From Myxococcales bacterium (GTDB taxonomy: Bacteria; Myxococcota_A; Polyangia; Polyangiales; Ga0077539), in the NCBI GenBank assembly GCA_016792845.1, contig JAEUKH010000029.1, positions 1 through 64,000 of the forward strand: 64,000 bases of DNA, written 5' to 3'. Below are positions 26,534 to 35,321 of the stretch, piece after piece. A program made the translations under genes and the position numbers. The notes beneath the pieces were generated by a model. That model was not told the DNA's origin and did not search any database. It saw only the letters and a program-made list of their open reading frames with translations. The first letter of the stretch is position 1. Each line of letters begins with the position of its first letter.

Positions 26534-29485
26534 ATGAGTGAGTTTTCGCACCCTCGGTACGCACCCTTCGACATCGACCGTCATGCCGCCGAGAGGAGCC
26601 TCGACGAGGCCCGAACGCGCGGCATCGGCCTTGATTTGCCGGGCGTCGCCGGGGTGGTCGCGCTCCTCGGGGCTGCGGCTCCGGGCGTGCTGCCTGCGCT
26701 TTGGCGATGGACGGGTCTCGCGCCCGTGCTCGGCCGCGAGCGCGCAGGCCGCGGCGCCATCGCGCCCATGACCTTGGCGCCCATGGCCAAGCCGCGCGCG
26801 CCCCGCGCCAAGCCCGCCCCAGACCCCGAGCAGGCCAAGCGCGCGCTACGACAATTGCGCGACGAAGCCCTTCTACGGACGGCCCTCCGCGAGCTCGACG
26901 CGGTGGTCGACGTCGACGCCACCGCGGCCGAGTGGTCACGGGTCGCGGCGAACGTCACCGCCGCGGCGCTCTTCATGGCCGAGTCGATGGTCGAGGCGCG
27001 AAACGGCCCCCCGATGGGCAGCTCGGGCGCGCGCTGCACCCTCACCGTGCTCGGCATGGGCAAGCTCGGCGGCGAAGAGCTCAACCTGGGCTCCGACATC
27101 GACCTCTGTCTCTTTTACGAGACCGACCAGGGCGCCGCCGGAGAGCGGACCCTGCAACAACACTTCGGCCGCGTGGGCTCGCTCTTGCTTGAGCTCTTGA
27201 GCGAGGTCACCGCCGAGGGCTTCGCCTTCAGGGTCGATTATCGCCTCCGCCCCGAAGGGAGCCGCGGGCCCGTCGCCTGCGCGCGCGCCGCCGCCGAGCG
27301 ATACTACGCCCACCAAGGCCGCCCGTGGGAGCGCGCCGCCATGCTCAGGGCCCGCCCCATCGTGGGCGACCTCGCGCTCGGGAAGCAGCTCCTCGACACG
27401 CTCCGCCCGTGGATCTTCCCTCGTCACGGCGACCCTTCGGCCCCGCGCGAGCTCGCCGCGATGCTCGAACGCGCGCGCCGCGAGCAGTGCCGCGACGACG
27501 CCCGCGACCTCAAGCTCGGGCGCGGCGGGATCCGCGAGCTCGAGTTCTTCGTGCAAGCCCAACAGCTCATGCACGGCGGCGAGCACCTCGCGCTTCAGAC
27601 TCCGAGCACCCTCGCGGCGCTCTCACGACTCAGCGCCCTCGGCATCGTCTCGGCGCGCACCCAACGCGAGCTCGACGCGGCCTGGGGTCTGCTCCGTCGC
27701 ATCGAACATCGCATCCAGGTGATAGCGCCCTTCGCCACGCACGAATTGCCCCGCGACACAGCCCGTCAGAACGCCCTCGCTCGCTCGCTCGGGTACCTCG
27801 ACGGAGCAGCCCTCCAAAACGCTCTCGACGAAGCACGTCAGCACGTCATGGCCGCGTTTGAGAGCCTCGCCGCGCAGCCCGGTCACGGCACCGCGCGCGA
27901 CGACCAGCGCTTCGAACAGCTCGCCCGATCGGTCGCTGAGGGGCACGCGAGCCCCTTCGCCCTCGCCGACGTGTTGGGGGTGCGCGAGCCCGAGCTCGGC
28001 CTCGCCGATCTGCGACGCATGGCACGCCGTGACGATCACCCGCTGTCTCGCGTGTGCTTCGCGCGCGACCCGCGGCTCGCCACGCGCCTCTTGGCCGAAG
28101 TGCACGACGCGCCCGACCCCGACATGGCCTTAGGCCACCTGGCCGAGCTCTTCGAGCGCGTGCATCCGGCCGATCGGTACGCCGCCCGGCTCATCGAAAA
28201 CCCTGTCCTCGCCCGCGGTCTGATCGGTCTCTTGGGGGCCAGCGAGCGCCTCGCGCGAACCCTCTTCGCCCGCCCCGCCCTGCTCGACTCGGTGGTGGCG
28301 GGGGGCGGCGCGCCCGACGTCGACGAGATCGCGACGCTGCTCGACACCACGGTGCGTCTCGCGCACCGAGAGGCTCCCGAAGATGTCGAACTGGTGATCG
28401 GCGCCCTCCGCCGCGCGATCCAGGCATCGACCTTCGCCATCGGCGTCGCCGACCTCTCAGGAGAGGCCACCGTCGAGCAGACCACCGCGAGGCTCACGGC
28501 CCTCGCCGAGTCTGCGGTCCGCGCGTGCCTCTCGCTCGCCGCCGACGAGTGCGCCCAACGCTTCGGCGCTCCGGGCCCTTCGGGCCCCGTCGATGGCATG
28601 GCCGTGGTCGCGCTAGGCTCCCTCGCCGCCCACGAGCTCGGCCACGGAGGCGACCTCGATCTCCTCTTCGTTCACGCCGCCGATGCGCCCACCCTCGGAG
28701 GTCGCCGCGGCCCCATCGGCGCCGCCGAGTACGCGGTACGCCTCGCGCAGCGCACCCTCTCGCTGTTGTCGGTGCCGCACGAAGACGGCCCAGGCTTTGT
28801 GACCGACACCCGCCTCCGCCCTTCGGGCTCGCAGGGCACCTTGGTGAGCTCCCTCGAAGCCTTCAAGCGCTACCACGCCACCCAAGCCGCCTCGTGGGAG
28901 CGACAAGCCCTCTTGAGAGCGCGCGTCATCGCCGGCGACCCGCATTTCGGCGCGACCCTCCAGCAGACCATCGACGCCATCGCGTACGAGGGCCCTCCGC
29001 CCGATGTGGCCGAGCTCCGCCGGCTCCGCGCCCGGATGGAACTCGAACTCGGCCGCGAAGACCGCGGCGCCCTGGCATTGAAGTACGGTCGCGGCGCCCT
29101 GGTCGACATCGAATTCGCCGTTCAGGCGCTGCAAATGGTGCACGGCCGCGATCTCAGCGTGCGGAGCCCCAACACCCGCACCGCCCTCCTGGCCCTCGAA
29201 GCCCGCGGGTACCTCCCCACTGCATGGGCCACCGACCTCAAAGCGGGCGAGAAGCTCCAACGCGCGGCGCTCTTGGCGGCGCGGCTCACCACCCTCCGCG
29301 GCACGCTCTTGCCGTCGGCCCCGTCGGCGCTCACGATGGCCCGCCGTTTGGGCTACCGCGACCGCGGCGAGCGCACCGCCCTTGAGGGCCTCCTGGCCGA
29401 CCTGGCCATCTCGCGCGACGCGGTACGGCGGGTCTTTCGCGAACTGCTCACGTCGCTTGAGCGTCGCCCGTCGGCGCCCGCGTGA
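26534..29485 (+). CDS. glnE: Bifunctional glutamine-synthetase adenylyltransferase/adenylyl-removase GlnE
   Basis: GlnE adds AMP to and removes AMP from glutamine synthetase according to nitrogen state. The 983-residue protein has two copies of the fold. The N-terminal one keeps the full motif, GMGKLGGEELNLGSDIDLCLFYE, near residue 175, then RLRPEGSRGP and WERAAMLRARPI. The C-terminal one, near residue 695, reads ALGSLAAHELGHGGDLDLLF, then RLRPSGSQGTL and WERQALLRARVI. In the second copy the usual GKLGG is replaced by GSLAA and GSDLDL by GGDLDL, although the catalytic Asp pair remains. This domain usually performs adenylylation, so its activity could be altered. The start is the ATG 20 bp after the preceding stop. 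Confidence 0.92.
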   Translation: MSEFSHPRYAPFDIDRHAAERSLDEARTRGIGLDLPGVAGVVALLGAAAPGVLPALWRWTGLAPVLGRERAGRGAIAPMTLAPMAKPRAPRAKPAPDPEQAKRALRQLRDEALLRTALRELDAVVDVDATAAEWSRVAANVTAAALFMAESMVEARNGPPMGSSGARCTLTVLGMGKLGGEELNLGSDIDLCLFYETDQGAAGERTLQQHFGRVGSLLLELLSEVTAEGFAFRVDYRLRPEGSRGPVACARAAAERYYAHQGRPWERAAMLRARPIVGDLALGKQLLDTLRPWIFPRHGDPSAPRELAAMLERARREQCRDDARDLKLGRGGIRELEFFVQAQQLMHGGEHLALQTPSTLAALSRLSALGIVSARTQRELDAAWGLLRRIEHRIQVIAPFATHELPRDTARQNALARSLGYLDGAALQNALDEARQHVMAAFESLAAQPGHGTARDDQRFEQLARSVAEGHASPFALADVLGVREPELGLADLRRMARRDDHPLSRVCFARDPRLATRLLAEVHDAPDPDMALGHLAELFERVHPADRYAARLIENPVLARGLIGLLGASERLARTLFARPALLDSVVAGGGAPDVDEIATLLDTTVRLAHREAPEDVELVIGALRRAIQASTFAIGVADLSGEATVEQTTARLTALAESAVRACLSLAADECAQRFGAPGPSGPVDGMAVVALGSLAAHELGHGGDLDLLFVHAADAPTLGGRRGPIGAAEYAVRLAQRTLSLLSVPHEDGPGFVTDTRLRPSGSQGTLVSSLEAFKRYHATQAASWERQALLRARVIAGDPHFGATLQQTIDAIAYEGPPPDVAELRRLRARMELELGREDRGALALKYGRGALVDIEFAVQALQMVHGRDLSVRSPNTRTALLALEARGYLPTAWATDLKAGEKLQRAALLAARLTTLRGTLLPSAPSALTMARRLGYRDRGERTALEGLLADLAISRDAVRRVFRELLTSLERRPSAPA

Positions 29486-29990
29486 GGTCGCGCACGATGG
29501 CCGGCGTGTCGGCCTCATCGGGGAGCTCGAACACTCGCCGCGCGCCCGAACTGAGGGTCAGCACGAGGCGCTCGCTCGGGTCACGGCTCCAGCCGCCGAC
29601 GGGGGGCACGCTCTCGACGGCCTTGAGCTCCGCGAGCGCAAACTGCTCTAACACGCCCGGGTCGCGCCAGACCTTGAGCCGCCCTTCGCCGCGGTCGAGG
29701 GTGATGCGATAGACCTTCTGCGAGCGAAAGGCCGCGGCCACCATGGCCAGCGAGACCGCCGCGCCGAGGGCCCCCACCACGAGCCCCGCGCGGTCGGGGG
29801 TCACCAATCGAAAGGCCCACTGAAGGTACAGCGCAAACCCTACCAAGGCCGCACCTGTGCCGAGCGACACCACGATGCGTCTGGGTACGCTCACGAACTC
29901 CACCGCGATGAGCACCTCACCGTCGGGGCCCTCGGGGCGCTCATCGTGAGAGGTCTCTGCGGCTTGCGGGGCGTCGTGAGCATCGGGCAT
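29448..29990 (-). CDS. Hypothetical membrane protein with two helices and a PH-like tail
   Basis: I do not recognise this 180-residue protein. An acidic N-terminus (SHDERPEGPDGE) precedes two adjacent helices (IVVSLGTGAALVGFALYLQWAF and AGLVVGALGAAVSLAMVAAAF, each given by ends near residues 40-60 and 68-90). The C-terminal 90 residues have strands like a PH or photosystem-assembly-type fold (YRITLDRGEGRLKVWRD, LAELKAVESV, SERLVLTLSSGARRVFEL). The preferred start is ATG 29990; in-frame upstream codons look non-coding. Its 3' end overlaps the convergent glnE by 38 bp, so transcripts of the two would be antisense there. Confidence 0.65.
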   Translation of the reverse strand: MPDAHDAPQAAETSHDERPEGPDGEVLIAVEFVSVPRRIVVSLGTGAALVGFALYLQWAFRLVTPDRAGLVVGALGAAVSLAMVAAAFRSQKVYRITLDRGEGRLKVWRDPGVLEQFALAELKAVESVPPVGGWSRDPSERLVLTLSSGARRVFELPDEADTPAIVRDLTRAPTGDAQAT

Positions 29991-30149
29991 GGCCAGCGAT
30001 GACTCTACCCGACATCGCACGCTTGGCGAGAGGGGCCGTGTTTCGTCCACAGGGGTGGGTGTCAACGTCGGTTTACGACCCGACAGGCTTGCAGAAGGGG
30101 GCGAGCGGGTGTTCACTGTTTCCTCGCGAAAAACAAGAAGAACACCGGG

Positions 30150-30166
30150 TTGGCCCTGGCTTTGCT
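30150..30166 (+). promoter_or_regulatory. Candidate sigma-54 (-24/-12) promoter
   Basis: TTGGCCC-tggct-TTGCT matches the -24/-12 pattern, with GG and GC separated by exactly 10 nt. A start of transcription about 12 nt further on would give a leader of about 30 nt containing the AAGGAG ribosome site of the outer-membrane protein gene. The position suits a real promoter; no activator site was identified. Confidence 0.4.
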
Positions 30167-30207
30167 AAGCCTTCCGCCGACACTCTCCGAAAGGAGTGAC
30201 TGGGCAC

Positions 30208-31065
30208 ATGAAGAAAACCGCGATTTCAGCTCTCGTTGTGGCCTCGCTCTCAACCCTCGCCTCGGTGGCACACGCTCAGACCTGCCCTCCGGGGTCGATT
30301 CTCTGTGCCAACCTCCAATTCGGCGCGGGTGTCTCTGTCAATACGGTCCCGCCGCCTCCGCCTCCGATGCCCGCCGCCCCGGTGGTCATCGTGCAAGCGC
30401 CTCCTCCGCCGCCGGTGTATTACGCCCCTCCGCCTCCCCCGCCGACCCGCATGGTGGTGGTGACGCAGCCCGAGGTGGCCTACACCACCACGACCTATCA
30501 GACCTACGGCTTCGCGGGTCGTCAGCAGCTCGGCTTCGGCGTCTTCGGCGCGGGCCTGGCCCTCGGCGAGCGCGAGAGTTCACGCGGTGCGGGCATGGGC
30601 GGTGTGGGCGCGAACATGCGCTTCCGTTATTCGCCGCACTTCGCAACGGAGTTGGCCATCGCCGCGGTGGCGGGCCGCGATTACAACGGCGACGACCGCG
30701 CCGAGGTGCCCCTCACGGTCAGCCAGCTCTTCTACTTCAACCCCCAGAATCGCCTTCAGCTCTACGCCCTGGTGGGCCTCGGGGGCTCGTTCGCGGGGGT
30801 GACCTACACCGACGCCAGCGCCCGTGAGCGCGGGCGCGACAACGCGGCCTACGGCTACTTCGGCGCCCAGGCGGGCCTCGGTCTTGAGTGGCAGCTCTCG
30901 CGCAACTTCTCGCTCTTCGGTGACTTTCGCGGGTTCATCCGCACCCGCGTCGACAACGAGGTCGAGATCAACCCCGAGTTTCGTCGGGCGCAGGGCGGCC
31001 GCGTCGAGACCACCAACACCTCGGCGGGCGTGATGGGCACCTTCGGCGGGATGTTCTACTTCTGA
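30208..31065 (+). CDS. Outer-membrane beta-barrel protein with Pro-rich N-terminus
   Basis: The 285-residue protein has a clear signal peptide (MKKTAISALVVASL to AHAQ). A short segment with two Cys (TCPPGSILCANLQ) follows, then a polyproline tract (VPPPPPPMP, APPPPPPT) and a barrel domain of about 170 residues. Barrel strands are seen in QQLGFGVFGAGLALGE, GANMRFRYSPHFATELAIAAVAG, LQLYALVGLGGSFAGV and the terminal GTFGGMFYF, which ends in Phe as outer-membrane proteins usually do. AAGGAG lies 11 nt before the ATG and a candidate sigma-54 promoter about 45 bp upstream. The polyproline region may span periplasm or peptidoglycan. Confidence 0.8.
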   Translation: MKKTAISALVVASLSTLASVAHAQTCPPGSILCANLQFGAGVSVNTVPPPPPPMPAAPVVIVQAPPPPPVYYAPPPPPPTRMVVVTQPEVAYTTTTYQTYGFAGRQQLGFGVFGAGLALGERESSRGAGMGGVGANMRFRYSPHFATELAIAAVAGRDYNGDDRAEVPLTVSQLFYFNPQNRLQLYALVGLGGSFAGVTYTDASARERGRDNAAYGYFGAQAGLGLEWQLSRNFSLFGDFRGFIRTRVDNEVEINPEFRRAQGGRVETTNTSAGVMGTFGGMFYF

Positions 31066-32465
31066 TCGTCTGATCGGGGCAGCGGGGGCGCTGGGCGCAC
31101 GACGCTCGGCGCCCCCGACGCGTTTGGGGCACCCGACGGCGCGATCGGCGGACCGAGTCGCGGCGTTTTCGGCGACGGGGGCATCGGCGGAGGCGGACGA
31201 AACGAGCTGCCAGCCCCCAACGGCGGCATCGCCGGGCGCGGCGACGGGCGCGGCACCCGCTGCGAGGGCAATCGGGCGGTCTCTTCTTCCAAAATCTCGA
31301 CGGTCTCGAGCTCGGTGATTTCGTCTTCGTCGCGTTCGACCTTGGGGCGCAAGACCGGGCCTGAGGAGGCCATCCGAGGGGGCGGCGCGGGCAGGTCATC
31401 GAGATCGAGCGCCGCTGCACGCATCGACGCGGTGATGGCCCCCGGCGCACGCGAGAGCCCGCTCGGCGCCGCGCTCAGCGGCCGCGGCACCGCGCTCGGG
31501 GTGGGAGGCTCGGGCCGCTGACTCAACCCGCTCACATCGTCGAGGGGCGCGGCGTCGAGGGGCGCGAGATCAAGCGGCTGGAGATCGTCGACCACCAACG
31601 CGGGCTCGTTTAGCGTCGGAGGCAACGTGGCCGTGACACCTCGCGGATCTGGCAGCTCCGACCGCGGCGGCTCTGAGACCGTGGCGCTGGGCTCAACCGG
31701 CGCGATGCGAGGCACCACCAGCGCAGGGCCGCCGATGACCAGGGCTGACAGCGCGTCGAGCGAGAGCGGAGGCTCGGAGCGCTGGCGTTGCGTGGGCGCG
31801 GGCGCCTCGGCCGTCTCAGACGCTTGGGGGCGCTCGGAGGGGTCTTGCGCGGCGACCGGGAGCCCCACAAGTTCGGGCGTCTCGACGAGGGCGCGCGAGG
31901 GCGTCGCGCCCGGTGACACCACCTCCGCGGCCAGCGACGCGAGCGCTGAAGGCGGCGGCACCGAAGACGCTGGCTGCGGGGCGAGCGCGATCTCTGGCGC
32001 TTCAGCTTCGGTTTGCGCCTTGGCTTCGGCGTCGACGTCGGGTGCAGCTTCGGTGAGTGCCTTGGCTTCAACGTCGATGTCGGGCGCTGCTTCGGTGTCC
32101 GTCTTGGCTTCGACTTCAACGTCGATGTCGGGTGCGGCCTCAAGCGCGAGCTCTGGCAGCGGGGCCTCGGGCGCGGTCGCCAACGCCGGGGGCGCGGCCT
32201 CGGTGTGCGCCGGCGCTTCAGGTCGAAGCGACTCAAATACCGGAGCCGGGAGGCTCGGCGTCGTCGGTGCGTCGAACGAAGGCGTGGCCACCCCGAGGCT
32301 CTCGAGCGCCGCAAAGAGCGACGCGACGCTCGGGCGATGGCCGTTGCCCCGCTTGCGTAAAACACCCTGAAATAGCGTGTCGAGGAGGCCATCGACGGCC
32401 CCAAGATCAACCCGACCCTGGGGCGTCAATGGGAGCTTGTGACCGGGGGGTGACGCACTTCGCAC
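31056..32465 (-). CDS. Low-complexity Pro/Ala/Glu-rich protein
   Basis: I do not recognise this 469-residue protein. Only the first 55 residues look folded (VDLGAVDGLLDTLFQGVLRK, RPSVASLFAALESLG), which vaguely resembles the end of a protein kinase lobe; this is weak. The rest is disordered: Pro/Ala/Glu stretches, an internal tandem repeat of about 14 residues (TEAAPDIDVEAKA, about residues 118-155), an acidic patch (VERDEDEITELETVEILEEE) and a Pro-rich tail. No signal peptide or membrane segment is visible, so it is probably cytoplasmic. The start is a GTG and is uncertain. The 3' end overlaps the convergent outer-membrane gene by 10 bp. Third-base GC preference is as in neighbours, supporting a real gene. 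Confidence 0.55.
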   Translation of the reverse strand: MRSASPPGHKLPLTPQGRVDLGAVDGLLDTLFQGVLRKRGNGHRPSVASLFAALESLGVATPSFDAPTTPSLPAPVFESLRPEAPAHTEAAPPALATAPEAPLPELALEAAPDIDVEVEAKTDTEAAPDIDVEAKALTEAAPDVDAEAKAQTEAEAPEIALAPQPASSVPPPSALASLAAEVVSPGATPSRALVETPELVGLPVAAQDPSERPQASETAEAPAPTQRQRSEPPLSLDALSALVIGGPALVVPRIAPVEPSATVSEPPRSELPDPRGVTATLPPTLNEPALVVDDLQPLDLAPLDAAPLDDVSGLSQRPEPPTPSAVPRPLSAAPSGLSRAPGAITASMRAAALDLDDLPAPPPRMASSGPVLRPKVERDEDEITELETVEILEEETARLPSQRVPRPSPRPAMPPLGAGSSFRPPPPMPPSPKTPRLGPPIAPSGAPNASGAPSVVRPAPPLPRSDDQK

Positions 32466-32541
32466 AACAAATCACTCCTCTCGAAACCGCCCAGCGAGCG
32501 CCGCGAGCCGCACGGGGTGCGATTGCACGCCCGTCGGGCCC

Positions 32542-35247
32542 TCAGGTCAACTGAGATGCGAGCAGCGACGCCGCTTGTTCAAGCGTCGCGTCGAGCTTGC
32601 TCGCGTCGGGCCCGCCCGCAGCGGCCATGTCGGGTCGACCGCCGCCGCGACCGCCCACCAGCGCCGCGAGCTGGCCCACCAGTTTGCCCGCGTGAACCCG
32701 CCCGGCGAGCGCCTTCGTGGTCGCGACCACCAGCAACGCCTTCTGGTCGGCGGTCGCCGCGCCCACCACGACCACCGCGTCGCCGTGCTTGTCACGGAGG
32801 TGGTCGGCGTACTCGCGGAGGGCCTTGTCTTCGTGCACCGGAGCCTTCGCAACGATAAGCTTCAACCCAGCGACATCGCTGATGTTTTCAGCTGAGCCGC
32901 CGCCGGTCATCAGCTTGCGCTTGAGCTCGTCGATCTGGTGTTGCAGCTCGCGCTGGTGCTCAAGGGTCTTCTCGACCCGCGGCAGCACGTCAGCCTGTGA
33001 GGTCTTGAGCGTGTCGGCCACCCGGCGCAAGGTGCCCGAGAGCGCGCGCACGAGGCCGAGCGCGCCGAGCCCCGTGACGGCCTCGACGCGGCGAACGCCG
33101 GCGCCGAGGTTCTGATCGCTCACGATCTTGAAGAGGCCGATGTCGCCGGTCGCGGCGACGTGGGTGCCGCCGCAGAGCTCGACGCTCTCGCGCCCGATGT
33201 GGAGCATGCGCACCTCATCGCCGTACTTCTCTTCAAAGATCATCATCGCGCCGCGCTTGCGTGCTTCGGCTTGTGACGTCACCACGGTCTCGACGCCGCG
33301 ATTGTCGAGAATCTCTTTGTTGACCAGGTCTTCAATGGCCACGACCTCGTCGTCGCTGAGCGGGCGGCTCGCCGCGTAGTCGAAGCGCAGGCCTTCGGGC
33401 GCGACCTTCGAGCCCTTCTGCTGCGCGTGCGGCCCCAACACCTTGCGCAACGCCCAATGCAAGAGGTGCGTCGCAGAGTGGTTGCGACGGGTGGCGTTGC
33501 GCGCCTCGGCGTCGACGGTGAGGGTGACCTCGTCGCCGATCTTCAGCTGCCCCGAGGTCACCGTGCCCGCGTGAATGATCAATGAGCTTACAGGCTTGAG
33601 GGTGTCACTGACGATAAACTCACCCGCGGCGCCCGTGATCACACCGCGGTCGCCCACCTGGCCGCCCGATTCGCCGTAGAAGGGCGTGCGCCCCACCACC
33701 ACCTGGCCCGACTCGTTGGCGGTCAGGGCGTCGACGAAATGGAGGGCGCCCTTCTCGTCGGGGCGCAAGAGCGCCACAATCGGGGCGCGCTCGGTGAGGG
33801 CTGTGTACCCGGTAAAGGCGACGCTCCCGCCAGCGCGGAGGAGGGCCTCGCGGTGCTCGACCCTGATCTTCTCTTCTTTCGAGATGCCGCCGTGATCGTC
33901 TCCCTTTGAGACCTCGCTGTGCTGCGCGCGGGCGCGGCGGTAGCCCTCATGGTCAACCACGAACCCGCGCTCCTGCCCGATCAACTCGGTAAGATCCAAC
34001 GGGAATCCGTGGGTCGCATAGAGGTCAAAGGCGACCTCTCCCGGCAGCTCTCGGGTGCCCGAGGCGCCCTCGACCCAGCCGTCGAAGCGGCTCAAGAGCT
34101 CAAGCCCCGTGGGGATGGTCTCTCGAAAGCGAAGGTCTTCGGCGCGACACTGGTCAACAATGAACTCGCGGTGCTGCACAAGCTCGGGGTAGGCCCCGCC
34201 CATGCGGTCGATCACCGTCTCGGCGACCTTGTGAAAGGTGGGCTCCCGGAGGCCTTGGAGGTACGCGTTCCGAATCGCGCGACGCATCACCGAGCGGAGC
34301 GCCGCGCCGCGGTCTTTGTTCGAGGGGGTGATGCCCTCGGCCAACGAGAAGGCGGCCATCCGTGCGTGGTCTGCGATGACCCTGCACGCCGTGTCGTACT
34401 CGCTTTGGGTGGGCTGGTAGGGCCTGCCCGCGATCTCGGCGGCGCGATCGACCAATGCGCGCAAGAGGTCGGTGTCGTAATTGCTGGTGACCGATTGGAG
34501 CACCGCGGTGATGCGTTCGAGACCCATCCCCGTGTCGACGCAGGGCGCGGGCAGGGGCGTCAACGGGCCGTCTTTCTCAAGACGGTTGAACTGCATGAAG
34601 ACGAGGTTCCAAATCTCCATCCAGCCGGCGCCGTTGGGGGCGGGCTCATCGCCGAAGGTCTTCGGGTCTGCGGCGCCTTCGCCCATGAAGTAATGAATCT
34701 CGGTGCAGGGGCCGCAGGGGCCGGTGTCGCCCATGCTCCAGAAGTTGTCTTCGCGGCCGAGACCGAAGATGCGGTCGTCGCCGAACCCTGTCACTTCCTT
34801 CCAAATGGTGCGGGCTTCGTCGTCAGCGGGGAGCCCGGGCTCGCCCTTGAAGACGGTGATCACCAGACGCTCTTTGGGCAGGCGCCACACTCGTGTGAGC
34901 AGCTCCCACGCGAGGGCGATGGCCTCTCGCTTGAAGTAATCACCGAATGAGAAGTTGCCCAACATCTCGAAGAATGTATGGTGTCGCGCGGTGCGACCCA
35001 CGTTCTCAAGGTCGTTGTGCTTGCCGCTCATGCGGATACACTTTTGACTCGACGCCGCGCGGGTGTACGGCCGCTTGTCTTCACCGAGGAAGACGTCTTT
35101 AAACTGCACCATCCCTGCGTTGGTAAAAAGCAGGGTGCGGTCGTTGCGCGGGATCACCCCGGCGCTCGGCACCACCGTGTGCCCGTGCTGTTGAAAGAAT
35201 TCGAGAAACGAAGCGCGGATCGCGTCGGAAGTGAGCTTGTCTGACAT
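32542..35247 (-). CDS. alaS: Alanyl-tRNA synthetase
   Basis: AlaS charges tRNA-Ala and edits mischarged Ser/Gly. The 901-residue protein is full length. The class II core at the N-terminus shows SFLEFFQQHGHTVVPSAG, LLFTNAGMVQFKDVFLG and HHTFFEMLGNFSFGDYFK. The editing domain shows NHSATHLLHWALRKVLG (the HxxxH ligands) and VELCGGTHV. A coiled region and the C-Ala domain (VGGRGGGRPDMAAAGG) follow. The ATG at 35247 gives the normal N-terminus (SDAIRASFLEFF). Conserved and surely essential; nothing unusual is seen. Confidence 0.97.
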   Translation of the reverse strand: MSDKLTSDAIRASFLEFFQQHGHTVVPSAGVIPRNDRTLLFTNAGMVQFKDVFLGEDKRPYTRAASSQKCIRMSGKHNDLENVGRTARHHTFFEMLGNFSFGDYFKREAIALAWELLTRVWRLPKERLVITVFKGEPGLPADDEARTIWKEVTGFGDDRIFGLGREDNFWSMGDTGPCGPCTEIHYFMGEGAADPKTFGDEPAPNGAGWMEIWNLVFMQFNRLEKDGPLTPLPAPCVDTGMGLERITAVLQSVTSNYDTDLLRALVDRAAEIAGRPYQPTQSEYDTACRVIADHARMAAFSLAEGITPSNKDRGAALRSVMRRAIRNAYLQGLREPTFHKVAETVIDRMGGAYPELVQHREFIVDQCRAEDLRFRETIPTGLELLSRFDGWVEGASGTRELPGEVAFDLYATHGFPLDLTELIGQERGFVVDHEGYRRARAQHSEVSKGDDHGGISKEEKIRVEHREALLRAGGSVAFTGYTALTERAPIVALLRPDEKGALHFVDALTANESGQVVVGRTPFYGESGGQVGDRGVITGAAGEFIVSDTLKPVSSLIIHAGTVTSGQLKIGDEVTLTVDAEARNATRRNHSATHLLHWALRKVLGPHAQQKGSKVAPEGLRFDYAASRPLSDDEVVAIEDLVNKEILDNRGVETVVTSQAEARKRGAMMIFEEKYGDEVRMLHIGRESVELCGGTHVAATGDIGLFKIVSDQNLGAGVRRVEAVTGLGALGLVRALSGTLRRVADTLKTSQADVLPRVEKTLEHQRELQHQIDELKRKLMTGGGSAENISDVAGLKLIVAKAPVHEDKALREYADHLRDKHGDAVVVVGAATADQKALLVVATTKALAGRVHAGKLVGQLAALVGGRGGGRPDMAAAGGPDASKLDATLEQAASLLASQLT

Positions 35248-35321
35248 GGTGGTCTCTTGTCGCCCGGTCGCCCTCACAAGGGCGCAACCCGTGGGGCGCG
35301 CACCATACACCACCCGCGTCG

